A stretch of 64,000 bases of DNA from positions 8,519-72,518 of the forward strand of contig JAEWHK010000026.1 of NCBI GenBank assembly GCA_023387815.1, in the 5' to 3' direction. The translations under genes and the position numbers were made by a program. Of the stretch, positions 8,526-17,093 are shown in pieces. Numbering within the stretch: the stretch's first letter is position 1; every line of letters begins with the position of its first letter. The stretch comes from Pseudomonadota bacterium (GTDB taxonomy: Bacteria > Pseudomonadota > Gammaproteobacteria > Burkholderiales > Burkholderiaceae_B). The notes beneath the pieces are model-generated. The model made no database searches, was not told where the DNA came from, and saw nothing but the letters and a program-made list of their open reading frames with translations.

Positions 8526-9398
8526 TCAGGCTACAGCCTGACTGCTGTATGAGAGGCGAATGTAGATAGGTGCGTAGGGTTCGGCCTGAGTGATTTCCAG
8601 CAGCGTTTCACGCGCCAGTTCCAGCATGGCCAGAAAGTGGACAACCACGACAGCGGCCGGATCGCCCTCTTCCACCCGTTCCATGAACAGGTCCCTGAAC
8701 TCCATGAAGCGCACATCGGACAGGCGTCGCAGAATATGCGTCATATGATCCCGGACAGAAAGCTGCTCACGGGTAATGTGATGGTGTGCATTCAGGCGCG
8801 CACGCTTCATGATATCAAGCCAGGCCTGACGCAGGTCCTCGGCATTGACTTCAGGCAGGGCACGCTCGGTACTCAGATCCATGAAAGCGCGGGCACGATC
8901 AAAGTCGCGTCCCAGCTGTGGCAGCTGATCCAGTTTCTGTGCCGCCAGTTTCATCTGTTCATATTCGAGCAGACGACGAACCAGTTCGGCGCGTGGATCC
9001 TCTACTTCTTCACCCGTATCGGATTTCTTGACCGGCAGCAGCATCCGCGATTTGATCTCTATCAGCAATGCGGCCATCAGCAGATATTCGCCGGCCAGTT
9101 CCAGATTGTGCTGGCGGATCTGTTCTACGTAGTTCAGATACTGCTGAGTCACCTCTGCCATGGGGATGTCCAGCACATTGAAGTTCTGCTTGCGGATCAG
9201 ATACAGCAACAGATCCAGCGGCCCCTCGAAGGCCTCCAGAAAGACTTCGAGCGCATCCGGCGGGATGTAAAGATCCTGAGGAATATCGAACAGCGGCTCA
9301 CCGTAGAGGCGAGCCAGCGCAACCGAATCGATGGTATCGGGTGTGGAATCGACTTCAGGAGAGACCAGCGCGTTCAGCTGGTCGGCAGGCACTGTCAT
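8526..9398 (-). CDS. scpA: segregation and condensation protein A
   Basis: Kleisin subunit of the SMC-ScpAB condensin complex, needed for chromosome compaction and segregation. The 290-aa protein has the ScpA core: FEGPLDLLLYLIRKQNFNVL near residues 54-73, then MAEVTQQYLNYVEQ and LAGEYLLMAALLIEIKSRML. It ends with a winged-helix region FLAMLELARETLLEITQAE. The N-terminal 45 residues are variable. The partner scpB is not in the window. The gene is flanked by DUF3460 and panC as in other Burkholderiales. Confidence 0.95.
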   Translation of the reverse strand: MTVPADQLNALVSPEVDSTPDTIDSVALARLYGEPLFDIPQDLYIPPDALEVFLEAFEGPLDLLLYLIRKQNFNVLDIPMAEVTQQYLNYVEQIRQHNLELAGEYLLMAALLIEIKSRMLLPVKKSDTGEEVEDPRAELVRRLLEYEQMKLAAQKLDQLPQLGRDFDRARAFMDLSTERALPEVNAEDLRQAWLDIMKRARLNAHHHITREQLSVRDHMTHILRRLSDVRFMEFRDLFMERVEEGDPAAVVVVHFLAMLELARETLLEITQAEPYAPIYIRLSYSSQAVA

Positions 9399-9406
9399 GC
9401 CGTGGT

Positions 9407-9598
9407 TCAGCTATTGTTCGAGTAAACGTAGGGCTTCTGGGGCACTTTGGCCTTTTTGAAGCCATCGAGCAGCTCGGCATCTACGGTTTTGTCCCACAGA
9501 AGGCCGCGTCCCTGACGCTGACGTTCTTCGGTATCAGGATGCTCTGACTTGTACTGTTTGATGAATTTGGTGATATCAGATTCGAAATTTTCTGCCAT
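9407..9598 (-). CDS. DUF3460 family small protein
   Basis: A 63-aa hydrophilic protein beginning MAENFESDITKFIKQYK and containing HPDTEERQRQGRGLLWDK. This matches the small betaproteobacterial DUF3460 family found next to scpA and panC; function is unknown. I took the ATG at 9598 because the family starts at the ESDITKF segment; an ATG 33 bases upstream is in frame but would add a non-conserved leader. It ends eight bases before scpA starts, which suggests one transcript. Confidence 0.85.
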   Translation of the reverse strand: MAENFESDITKFIKQYKSEHPDTEERQRQGRGLLWDKTVDAELLDGFKKAKVPQKPYVYSNNS

Positions 9599-9790
9599 GA
9601 TGCAATAACCATTGGTATTCGCGGCCTTCAATGACCGCCGGATGCCGCCATTTTACACTGAATCTGCCCCGACATGCCTGCCATGGCCCCGCGTTCTGAC
9701 CAGCCCTGTGTCGGCCCGCAAGGCCGGAAATCGGGCAGCAACGGATGATACCCTGTCCACCTCTGCCTGGCCTGACACGGAATCGACCGG
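9599..9790. other. intergenic region between DUF3460 and aapP
   Basis: About 190 bases separate the DUF3460 start from the end of the aap operon. It should hold the leftward promoter for DUF3460-scpA-panC and the end of the aap transcript. I see no strong hairpin with a T-run and no gene. Confidence 0.45.
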
Positions 9791-10531
9791 CTAATGCAGA
9801 ATCTGCTCCAGAAAATGCCGGGTCCGTTCATGCTGCGGGTGGTCGAAGAAGGCGTCCGGCGTGTTCTGCTCCACAATACTGCCCTGATCCATAAAGACCA
9901 CGCGATCGGCCACCTTGCGCGCAAATCCCATCTCGTGGGTCACGCAAAGCATAGTGACGCCCGACTCCTCGGCAAGCTGAACCATCACATCCAGCACTTC
10001 CTTGACCATCTCGGGATCCAGCGCAGACGTCGGCTCATCAAACAGTAGAACCTTGGGATTCATGCACAGGGAACGGGCAATGGCCACCCGTTGCTGCTGG
10101 CCGCCGGAAAGCTGGCCGGGAAATTTGTTCGCCTGATCGGGTATGCGCACGCGTTCCAGATATTGCATGGCACGGGCCCGCGCCTCGGCCTCGGACTGTT
10201 TGAGCACCCAGACCGGACCCAGCGTCAGGTTTTCCAGCACCGTCAGATGAGGGAAAAGATTGAAATGCTGAAAGACCATACCAACGTTCTTGCGTACCTG
10301 TTCAATTTTCTTCAGGTTATCAGTCAGTTCAACGCCATCAACAACAATCGTGCCTTCCTGATGCGATTCGAGCGCGTTAAGACAGCGGATCAGCGTGGAT
10401 TTGCCCGAACCTGAGGGTCCGCAAATCACGATGCGCTCTCCCGCAGCCACATCCAGATTGATGTCGCGCAGGACATGAAACTGGTCGTACCACTTGTTTA
10501 CGTTTTCCATATGGATAATGGGATCTGCCAC
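9791..10531 (-). CDS. aapP: polar amino acid ABC transporter ATP-binding protein (AapP/GlnQ type)
   Basis: Cytoplasmic ATPase of a general L-amino acid importer. The 246-aa protein has Walker A GPSGSGKST at residues 38-46, Q-loop VFQHFNLFPH, signature LSGGQQQRVAIARSL, Walker B VLLFDEPTSALDPE and switch His in CVTHEMGFARKV. The likely start is the GTG at 10531, with GGAG in front; an ATG at 10510 is the alternative. It follows the AapM permease by 27 bases in a leftward operon aapQ-aapM-aapP. Confidence 0.92.
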   Translation of the reverse strand: MADPIIHMENVNKWYDQFHVLRDINLDVAAGERIVICGPSGSGKSTLIRCLNALESHQEGTIVVDGVELTDNLKKIEQVRKNVGMVFQHFNLFPHLTVLENLTLGPVWVLKQSEAEARARAMQYLERVRIPDQANKFPGQLSGGQQQRVAIARSLCMNPKVLLFDEPTSALDPEMVKEVLDVMVQLAEESGVTMLCVTHEMGFARKVADRVVFMDQGSIVEQNTPDAFFDHPQHERTRHFLEQILH

Positions 10532-10558
10532 AAATCGCTCCGTGTCTGGCTGATCTGA

Positions 10559-11788
10559 CTAACGCGGGTAACCCGTGTCCATCCGGCTTTCCAGCCATTT
10601 GGCATATCGGGACATCGCGAAGCAGAAAATGAAATAAATCAGGGAGATGAACAAATAGGCCTCAATGCTGAAACCGCGCCACAAGGGATCGGACAGAGAA
10701 GCCTTGGCCGACAGCGTCAGATCATAAATGCCGATGACAACGACCAGAGACGTGTCCTTGAACAGGGATATGAAAATGCTGACCAGCGGCGGGATCACGA
10801 TTTTAAGAGCCTGCGGCAAAACAATCTTGCGCATGGTCTGCCAGTAATTCAGCCCAATGGACTGCGCGCCTTCCACCTGCCCGCGGGGAATGGCCTGCAA
10901 CCCGCCCCTGACTGTTTCTGCAATGTAGGCAGCGGCGAACATAATAATGGCAATCTGTGCGCGCAGCAGCTTGTCAAAAGAGACGCCTTCCGGAAGAAAC
11001 AGGGGCAGCATGACCGATGACATAAAGAGCAGACTGATCAGCGGAATGCCGCGGATGATTTCAATATAAACGACACTGAGTGCCTTGATGACGGGCATGT
11101 GGGAACGCCTGCCCAGGGCCAGAATCACGCCTATGGGGAACGCAAAGGCAATGCCGAAGGTCGACAGAATCAGGGTGAGCGGCAGGCCACCCCAGCGCGT
11201 ATTCTCGACATAAGTGAGCCCGCCGAAACCACCCCACATCAGCCAGGCGACCAGCGCCAGTCCGATCACCCAGATCGCGATAAGTCTGGTACTCCAGAAA
11301 CGGCGAATCGCGCTGCAGATGATGACAGCCAGCAGTACCAGCGTGGCCAGCAGCGGTCGCCACTGCTCATCATAAGGATAGGTTCCGAAGAGGATCAGAC
11401 GATACTTCTCGCGAATAAATGCCCAGCATGCGCCTCCCGGACCGGCACGACATTCCTGGGCATTATTGGCGGTGAAATTGGCCTTGATGAGCGCCCATTC
11501 GATGAGCGGGGGCAGCCCCATCAGCAACAGCCACACCAGAAGGATGGTAATCAGAATATTGAGCGGAGACGAAAAGAGCCGTTGTCTGATCCAGCCCGCT
11601 GCCCCTCGCGATCCTGCGGGCGGTGGCGAGGCAGGGACAATGCCGGCTGCATCCAGGTTGCCGGCGCTCATGGCGGAAAGTACCATGTTCTCGGGCGCGT
11701 CTTTGCCGACCTCAACCTCTGATCTGACTGCAGCGTGCTTCTTGCCAGCACCCGAAGGCGAATGTGATGGTCTGCTGCTCATGGTCAT
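10559..11788 (-). CDS. aapM: amino acid ABC transporter permease (AapM type)
   Basis: Inner-membrane permease of 409 aa, longer than ordinary HisM-type permeases (220-240 aa), as in the AapM group. It has a variable cytoplasmic N-terminus of about 85 residues, one helix, an insertion with GPGGACWAFIREKYRLILFG, then the usual five-helix permease core. The coupling loop reads AETVRGGLQAIPRGQVEGAQ, matching the EAA motif of polar amino acid permeases. It overlaps the end of aapQ by four bases (ATGA). Confidence 0.92.
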   Translation of the reverse strand: MTMSSRPSHSPSGAGKKHAAVRSEVEVGKDAPENMVLSAMSAGNLDAAGIVPASPPPAGSRGAAGWIRQRLFSSPLNILITILLVWLLLMGLPPLIEWALIKANFTANNAQECRAGPGGACWAFIREKYRLILFGTYPYDEQWRPLLATLVLLAVIICSAIRRFWSTRLIAIWVIGLALVAWLMWGGFGGLTYVENTRWGGLPLTLILSTFGIAFAFPIGVILALGRRSHMPVIKALSVVYIEIIRGIPLISLLFMSSVMLPLFLPEGVSFDKLLRAQIAIIMFAAAYIAETVRGGLQAIPRGQVEGAQSIGLNYWQTMRKIVLPQALKIVIPPLVSIFISLFKDTSLVVVIGIYDLTLSAKASLSDPLWRGFSIEAYLFISLIYFIFCFAMSRYAKWLESRMDTGYPR

Positions 11789-12957
11789 CGCTCCACCAGC
11801 GCAATGCGCCGGTTGTACCAGTTCATGAACAGGGAAATGGACAGGCTGACAGTCAGATAGGCAGCCATCACGATCAGGATGCCTTCAATGGCCTGTCCCG
11901 TCTGATTCAGCACGGTATTGATGACCGATACGATATCGGGATAACCGATGGCAACGGCAAGCGAGCTGTTCTTCATCAGGTTCAGATAGGTACTGGTCAG
12001 CGGCGGAATCATGATACGCAGTGCCTGCGGCAGAATAACCAGTCGCAAGGTACGCCTCCGACTCAGGCCAATGGAGCCGGCTGCCTCCCATTGTCCGCGC
12101 GCAACGGCCTGTATGCCGGAACGCACAATCTCGGCCACGAAGGCAGAGGTATAAATCACCAGACCGCAGAGCAAGGCCGTCAGCTCAGGCGAGATGCTGG
12201 CGCCCCCGGCAAAATTGAAACCCTTGAGTGCCGGAATGCTGAAACTGATCTGTGCGCCGCTCAGGAAATAGCCGATCAGCGGCAGGCAGATAAAAAGCCC
12301 CAGCGCGACCGGCCAGAGCGCGCGCTGCACACCGGTACGTATCTGTTCGCGGCGCAGATAACGCGCCCACAGTAACGCCAGAACCAGAGCCAGCACGGCA
12401 GCACCGGCTATCCAGGCCAGGCTGTCTCCTTCGACCAGAGGAAAACGCAGGCCGCGATTGGACAGGAACACGCCCGGCAAGGGATGGGCGGCCTGACGCG
12501 GGCCGGGCAGCGCCTCCACGATCAGGGCGTACCAGAAGAAGAGCTGGATCAGCAGAGGCACATTGCGCAGCACTTCAACGTAAATTGCCGACAGTCTGGC
12601 AATCAGCCAGTTTCGCGACAAACGGGCAATGCCGATGATGACGCCCAGCAACGTGGCCAGCACAATACCCGCCAGCGACACATAAAGCGTATTGAGCAGG
12701 CCAACCAGAATTGCCCGGCGGTAAGTGTCAGCCGGAGAATAGGCAATCAGTGACTCACCAATGGCAAAACCCGCCTCGCGGTCGAGAAAGTCGAAGCCAC
12801 TGCGAATATTGCGCACTTCCAGATTGTGCATGGTATTGGACACCAGATACCAGGCACCGGCAGCAACGAGCGCCAGCACAACAATCTGGTAGACAATGGC
12901 ACGAAACGTCGGATCGTTCCAGGAAAAAGAAGGCCCTTTGGCTTTGTTTCTCTTCAT
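11785..12957 (-). CDS. aapQ: amino acid ABC transporter permease (AapQ type)
   Basis: Second permease of the Aap-type importer, 390 aa from the ATG at 12957 (MKRNKAKGPSFSWNDPTFRA). Longer open frames upstream lack family similarity. It has an N-terminal helix, a periplasmic stretch containing RSGFDFLDREAGFAIGESLI, typical of AapQ, and a core with AEIVRSGIQAVARGQWEAA as the EAA coupling loop. It is the first gene of the leftward operon and divergent from ftsE. The periplasmic binding protein gene aapJ, normally first in this operon, is absent here. Confidence 0.92.
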   Translation of the reverse strand: MKRNKAKGPSFSWNDPTFRAIVYQIVVLALVAAGAWYLVSNTMHNLEVRNIRSGFDFLDREAGFAIGESLIAYSPADTYRRAILVGLLNTLYVSLAGIVLATLLGVIIGIARLSRNWLIARLSAIYVEVLRNVPLLIQLFFWYALIVEALPGPRQAAHPLPGVFLSNRGLRFPLVEGDSLAWIAGAAVLALVLALLWARYLRREQIRTGVQRALWPVALGLFICLPLIGYFLSGAQISFSIPALKGFNFAGGASISPELTALLCGLVIYTSAFVAEIVRSGIQAVARGQWEAAGSIGLSRRRTLRLVILPQALRIMIPPLTSTYLNLMKNSSLAVAIGYPDIVSVINTVLNQTGQAIEGILIVMAAYLTVSLSISLFMNWYNRRIALVER

Positions 12958-13191
12958 GACGTAAAGAATATCATCATTAGGGCGGGCCATCCCCCATTTC
13001 GGGAACGCCTGACAGTTGATAAAAGGGTCAGCCTGTCCATGCCCGGGAGCGACGGTGCCCACGCCTGCACCTCGCGCGAATGCAGGCCGTATTCTGGCGC
13101 ATCCATTCGCGCCATCACAATCGTAAATACCCTAATCCATGTGCATTTCCTCTAAAATGTGCATCAACAAAACCGTTATATCCGGATGCTC

Positions 13192-13860
13192 ATGATTCAA
13201 TTTCAGCATGTCTTCAAGTCCTACGGACAGGGCGCCAATATCCTGGCTGATATCAATTTCAATATCACGCCCGGCGAATTTGTCTTTGTTTCCGGGCCGT
13301 CCGGGGCAGGCAAATCCACCCTGCTCAAACTGATCGGCGGACTCGAAGCCCCCACGCGCGGCTCTGTCATTGTCAAGGGCAAGCACATGGATCAGATCAG
13401 CAGCCGCGCCAGACCCTATCTTCGCCGTGCCGTCGGCGTTATCCTGCAGAACATGCACCTGCTGTATGACCGCAGCGCATTCGAAAACGTCATGCTGCCG
13501 CTGGCTGTCATGGGCCTGAGCTCTGACAAGGCGGCGGCGCGTGCGCGAGCCGCAATAGAAAAAGTAGGCCTCTCAGGCAAGGAAAAGCTCAATCCCATTG
13601 CCCTGTCGGGCGGAGAACAGCAGCGCCTGGCCATTGCGCGCGCCATTGTCAATAAACCGGCCATTCTGATTGCCGATGAACCTACAGCCAACCTGGATCA
13701 GGCCAGTGCGCAAAAAATCCTGGAAGTTTTCCGGGACTTCAACCGGGTTGGTGTAACAACCCTGATTGCCTCGCATGACCTGGACCTGCTGCGTCGCCAC
13801 GCCAACCGTACACTGCTGATCGAACCCGGTCGCTTCACCGATCTGGGGAAAAACGCATGA
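13192..13860 (+). CDS. ftsE: cell division ATP-binding protein FtsE
   Basis: ATPase of the FtsEX complex that activates peptidoglycan hydrolases at the septum. From the ATG at 13192 the product is 222 aa starting MIQFQHVFKSYGQG, as in the family; ATG at 13186 is almost equally possible. It carries Walker A SGPSGAGKST, Q-loop VILQNMHLL, signature LSGGEQQRLAIARA, Walker B AILIADEPTANLD and the switch ASHDLDLL. The stop overlaps the ftsX start (ATGA), giving a rightward ftsE-ftsX-mutY unit. Confidence 0.95.
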   Translation: MIQFQHVFKSYGQGANILADINFNITPGEFVFVSGPSGAGKSTLLKLIGGLEAPTRGSVIVKGKHMDQISSRARPYLRRAVGVILQNMHLLYDRSAFENVMLPLAVMGLSSDKAAARARAAIEKVGLSGKEKLNPIALSGGEQQRLAIARAIVNKPAILIADEPTANLDQASAQKILEVFRDFNRVGVTTLIASHDLDLLRRHANRTLLIEPGRFTDLGKNA

Positions 13861-14765
13861 GAACCTGGATAAGACACCATTTTTACGCCATGCACATCGC
13901 CATTCGGCGACTGCTGTCCACGCCCTTTTCTTCACTGACCAATATCGTGGTCATTGCGCTGGTGCTTGCCCTGCCATTGCTGGCCAGTTCCATTCTGGTA
14001 TCCATGGAACCGGTAGCGCGCAACGTGTCGGTCAATCCTGCCATTACACTGTTTATGAAAGGCGATGTCCCGCTGGACGAGACGCGAGAAGTGGGTGAAA
14101 AACTGCAGCAGGAGAACAGCGCTTATATCGAAAAGCTGGAAGTGGTGGACAAGAACGAAGCGCTGGCCGGGCTGCGCGCCTCGGAATCATGGTCGAATGC
14201 ACTGAAAGTACTGCCACGCAATCCATTGCCCAATTCGATTATCGTCACCATCAAGGATGTGGATGATCAGGCAGGCAAGGCGCAGGAACTGGCCCAGGCC
14301 TGGAGCCAGCTGGACAATGTGGATACGGTTCAGTTCGATAGCGCCTGGGTGCAGAAACTGGACGCCATCCTGTCGTTCACTCGCGGTGTTCTGTTGCTGC
14401 TGGCAATCGGGGTGGCTGTCGTTGTGGTCGGTACCGTTTTCAATACCGTGCGCATGCAGGCGCTGGTGCAGCGGGAAGAAATTGCCGTTGCCCGCCTGGT
14501 GGGCGCAACCGAATCGTTTGTGCGCCGTCCGTTCCTTTATCTGGGCGCGCTTACTGGCATGGCCGCCGGCGTGCTGTCCATCCTGCTGACAACCTTCGGG
14601 CTGGGTTCACTCAATGGCGCCATCGCCAGACTGTCCGAGAGTTACGGAACCGATTTTGTGATCCGCCTGCCCGATGTAACGTGGCTGCTTACTGCCATTG
14701 TTCTTGTGATGCTGGTGGCTGCCCTGGCAGCCCAATGGTCCATGACCCGACACTCGCGCTTCTGA
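13857..14765 (+). CDS. ftsX: cell division protein FtsX
   Basis: Inner-membrane subunit of FtsEX, 302 aa. A cytoplasmic N-terminus leads into a first helix near residues 25-45 (VVIALVLALPLLASSILV). A periplasmic loop (about 50-170) follows, which in homologues contacts hydrolase activators. Three C-terminal helices come last, with the FtsX/MacB-type segment MQALVQREEIAVARLVGAT before the final pair. Start and stop are tightly coupled to ftsE upstream (4-base overlap) and mutY downstream (3-base gap). Confidence 0.95.
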   Translation: MRTWIRHHFYAMHIAIRRLLSTPFSSLTNIVVIALVLALPLLASSILVSMEPVARNVSVNPAITLFMKGDVPLDETREVGEKLQQENSAYIEKLEVVDKNEALAGLRASESWSNALKVLPRNPLPNSIIVTIKDVDDQAGKAQELAQAWSQLDNVDTVQFDSAWVQKLDAILSFTRGVLLLLAIGVAVVVVGTVFNTVRMQALVQREEIAVARLVGATESFVRRPFLYLGALTGMAAGVLSILLTTFGLGSLNGAIARLSESYGTDFVIRLPDVTWLLTAIVLVMLVAALAAQWSMTRHSRF

Positions 14766-14768
14766 TTC

Positions 14769-15923
14769 ATGACTTTTGCCGAAAAAGTCATAAACTGGCA
14801 GCGTGAGCGAGGCAGGCATGGACTGCCCTGGCAGCAAAGCCGCGACCCGTATCGCGTCTGGCTCTCGGAGATCATGCTGCAGCAGACGCAGGTCGCCACC
14901 GTTATTCCGTACTACACGCGTTTCCTGTCCCGTTTTCCAACCCTTGCGGCGCTGGCCGAGGCCGATCAGGCGCAGGTCATGCCTTATTGGGCAGGGCTGG
15001 GCTATTACGCGCGCGCCCGCAATCTGCACCGCTGTGCACAGACCATCGCCAAAGACTGGGACGGGCACTTTCCGGAAAGCGCCGATGATATCGCCAGCCT
15101 GCCAGGCATCGGGCCCTCCACCGCCAACGCCATTGCCGCCTTTTCCTTCAATGCACGTCGACCCATCCTGGATGGCAACGTCAAGCGTGTTTTCAGTCGC
15201 TATTACGGCATAGAAGGGGACGTGCAGAAAAAAGCAACAGAGAACCGGCTCTGGGAACTGGCCTGGCAGCATCTGGAAGCGGCGCCTGATCATCTTGATA
15301 TGGCCGCCTACACGCAGGGGCTGATGGATCTGGGGGCGACGGTATGCACGCGAGGCAAGCCGGCCTGTGACGTCTGTCCGCTGGCAAGCGACTGCGTTGC
15401 GCGACGCGAAGGCCGGCAGGCCGAATTGCCTTCCCCACGTGTACGCAAGGCCGTGCCACAGCGCACAGTCTGTGTATTGATTCTGGAGCACAAGGCCAGG
15501 GTATTGATGTATCGGCGTGAAGACAAGGGCATATGGGGCGGCCTGCTTACCCTGCCGGAGTTTGCCGACAGGAACGCCTGTACGACCTATCTACAGGCGA
15601 CCATGGGGTCAGGCGTCACGGTGCAGTCGCTGGCCCCATTTGAACATGTCTTTACGCACTTTCGGCTGCATATTCAGCCTGTTGTGGTGCACGCCGACAA
15701 GTTGCCTGAACGACTGCCGGATTCCGACAGTGGAGTCACCAGGCGAGCGTCCGGGTCAAAAAGTGGAGTGACGGAACAACTGGCTGATGCCAATAACGGC
15801 GTTGATGAGCGGTGGCAGTGGATTCCTGTAGCCATGCTTGGCGAAGCCGCCCTGCCCGCCCCATTGCGCACGCTGCTGACGGGCTATTTTGCCATCGACG
15901 CCCAGGCACCTCAGCTTTTTTGA
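14769..15923 (+). CDS. mutY: A/G-specific adenine DNA glycosylase MutY
   Basis: Removes adenine mispaired with 8-oxoguanine. The 384-aa enzyme shows SEIMLQQTQVATVIPYY with the catalytic region, the helix-hairpin-helix LPGIGPSTANAIAAFSF and LDGNVKRVFSRYYGIEGD. The 4Fe-4S ligand pattern Cys-x6-Cys-x2-Cys-x5-Cys follows (CTRGKPACDVCPLASDC). The NUDIX-like C-terminal domain (about residues 235-384) carries an insertion of about 30 residues at 15717-15811 in which SGVT occurs twice; family members usually lack this. It is the last gene of the ftsEX unit and ends 15 bases from the convergent rodA. Confidence 0.95.
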   Translation: MTFAEKVINWQRERGRHGLPWQQSRDPYRVWLSEIMLQQTQVATVIPYYTRFLSRFPTLAALAEADQAQVMPYWAGLGYYARARNLHRCAQTIAKDWDGHFPESADDIASLPGIGPSTANAIAAFSFNARRPILDGNVKRVFSRYYGIEGDVQKKATENRLWELAWQHLEAAPDHLDMAAYTQGLMDLGATVCTRGKPACDVCPLASDCVARREGRQAELPSPRVRKAVPQRTVCVLILEHKARVLMYRREDKGIWGGLLTLPEFADRNACTTYLQATMGSGVTVQSLAPFEHVFTHFRLHIQPVVVHADKLPERLPDSDSGVTRRASGSKSGVTEQLADANNGVDERWQWIPVAMLGEAALPAPLRTLLTGYFAIDAQAPQLF

Positions 15924-15938
15924 GGGAAGTACCCGCGT

Positions 15939-17093
15939 CTATTGTTCCGCGTTCGCCGACTTGCGGCTGGGCACGTAATTGGAAATACTCATCAACAGAC
16001 CGCAGGCGAAGCCCAGCGTCACCAGTGCCGTACCGCCGTAACTCATGAATGGCAGCGGTACGCCCACCACTGGCAAAATGCCCATCACCATTCCCATATT
16101 CACGAAAACGTACATGAACAGCATCATGGTCATGGCGCCTGCCAGCAGCCGTCCGAACTGCGTGCGGGCGCGCACTGTAATCAGAAAGCCGCGCAGCAAC
16201 AGCAGGGTGTAGAGCAACAGCAGCATCACGCCGCCATAAAGCCCGAATTCCTCAGCAAAAACAGCGAAAATGAAGTCCGTCGTACGCTCCGGGATGAAAT
16301 CCAGGTGCGTCTGCGTTCCCAGCATATAGCCCTTGCCGTACAGCCCGCCGGACCCGATAGCAATCATTCCCTGAATGGTATGAAACCCCTTGCCCAGCGG
16401 GTCACTGCCCGGATCAAGCAGGGTGCAGACGCGATGCTTCTGATATTCATGCAGAATGACCCAGTCAAAATCAGGCCCGCATAAAACCGATTCGTAATGC
16501 AGAATCAGCAGAATCGAAACTGCACCGATGATGAATACCGGCAAAATCAGCTTGAATGACAGCCCGGCAAAATAAATAATGAAGAAACCGGTACTCAGCA
16601 CCAGCAGGCCGGTACCCAGATCGGGCTGGCGGATAATCAGGATGAATGGCACCAGCAGCAAAATGGCCGCGAACAGAAAATCGATAATTCTCAGCGCCGA
16701 ACGGTGCTTGTCAAAATACCAGGCCAGCATCAGCGGCACGATGATTTTCATCATCTCGGAAGGCTGAATGACCGTGACACCGATATTGAGCCAGCGCGTT
16801 GCACCTTTGTTGGTGATGCCTACCAGCAGAACCGCGATCAGCAGCAGAACGCCGACAACATAGAGCGGAATGGCAAACTTCATGATGCGTGATGGAGGAA
16901 TCATGGCCACCGCCCACATCACAAAGAAAGCCAGCAGGAAATTGCGGGCCTGACTGGCAAATCGCCAGTCGGTACCGCCGACCGCAGAATGCATCACAGT
17001 CATGCCAAGAATGCAGAAGATCACCAGGATGAACAGCAGCGGCCAGTCAAACGCACGAAACGCCCGCAGAATCCAGTCCATGAGTTTATTCAT
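15939..17093 (-). CDS. rodA: rod-shape determining protein RodA (SEDS glycosyltransferase)
   Basis: Membrane peptidoglycan polymerase of the elongasome, 384 aa with about ten helices. Characteristic SEDS segments are present: NKGATRWLNIGVTVIQPSE, RQPDLGTGLLVL, IAIGSGGLYGKGYMLGTQTH, PERTTDFIFAVFAEEFG and GVPLPFMSYGGTALVT. The start ATG at 17093 (or the adjacent one at 17096) overlaps the end of mrdA by several bases, so the two are translationally coupled. It is the last gene of the leftward mreBCD-mrdA-rodA operon. Confidence 0.95.
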   Translation of the reverse strand: MNKLMDWILRAFRAFDWPLLFILVIFCILGMTVMHSAVGGTDWRFASQARNFLLAFFVMWAVAMIPPSRIMKFAIPLYVVGVLLLIAVLLVGITNKGATRWLNIGVTVIQPSEMMKIIVPLMLAWYFDKHRSALRIIDFLFAAILLLVPFILIIRQPDLGTGLLVLSTGFFIIYFAGLSFKLILPVFIIGAVSILLILHYESVLCGPDFDWVILHEYQKHRVCTLLDPGSDPLGKGFHTIQGMIAIGSGGLYGKGYMLGTQTHLDFIPERTTDFIFAVFAEEFGLYGGVMLLLLYTLLLLRGFLITVRARTQFGRLLAGAMTMMLFMYVFVNMGMVMGILPVVGVPLPFMSYGGTALVTLGFACGLLMSISNYVPSRKSANAEQ

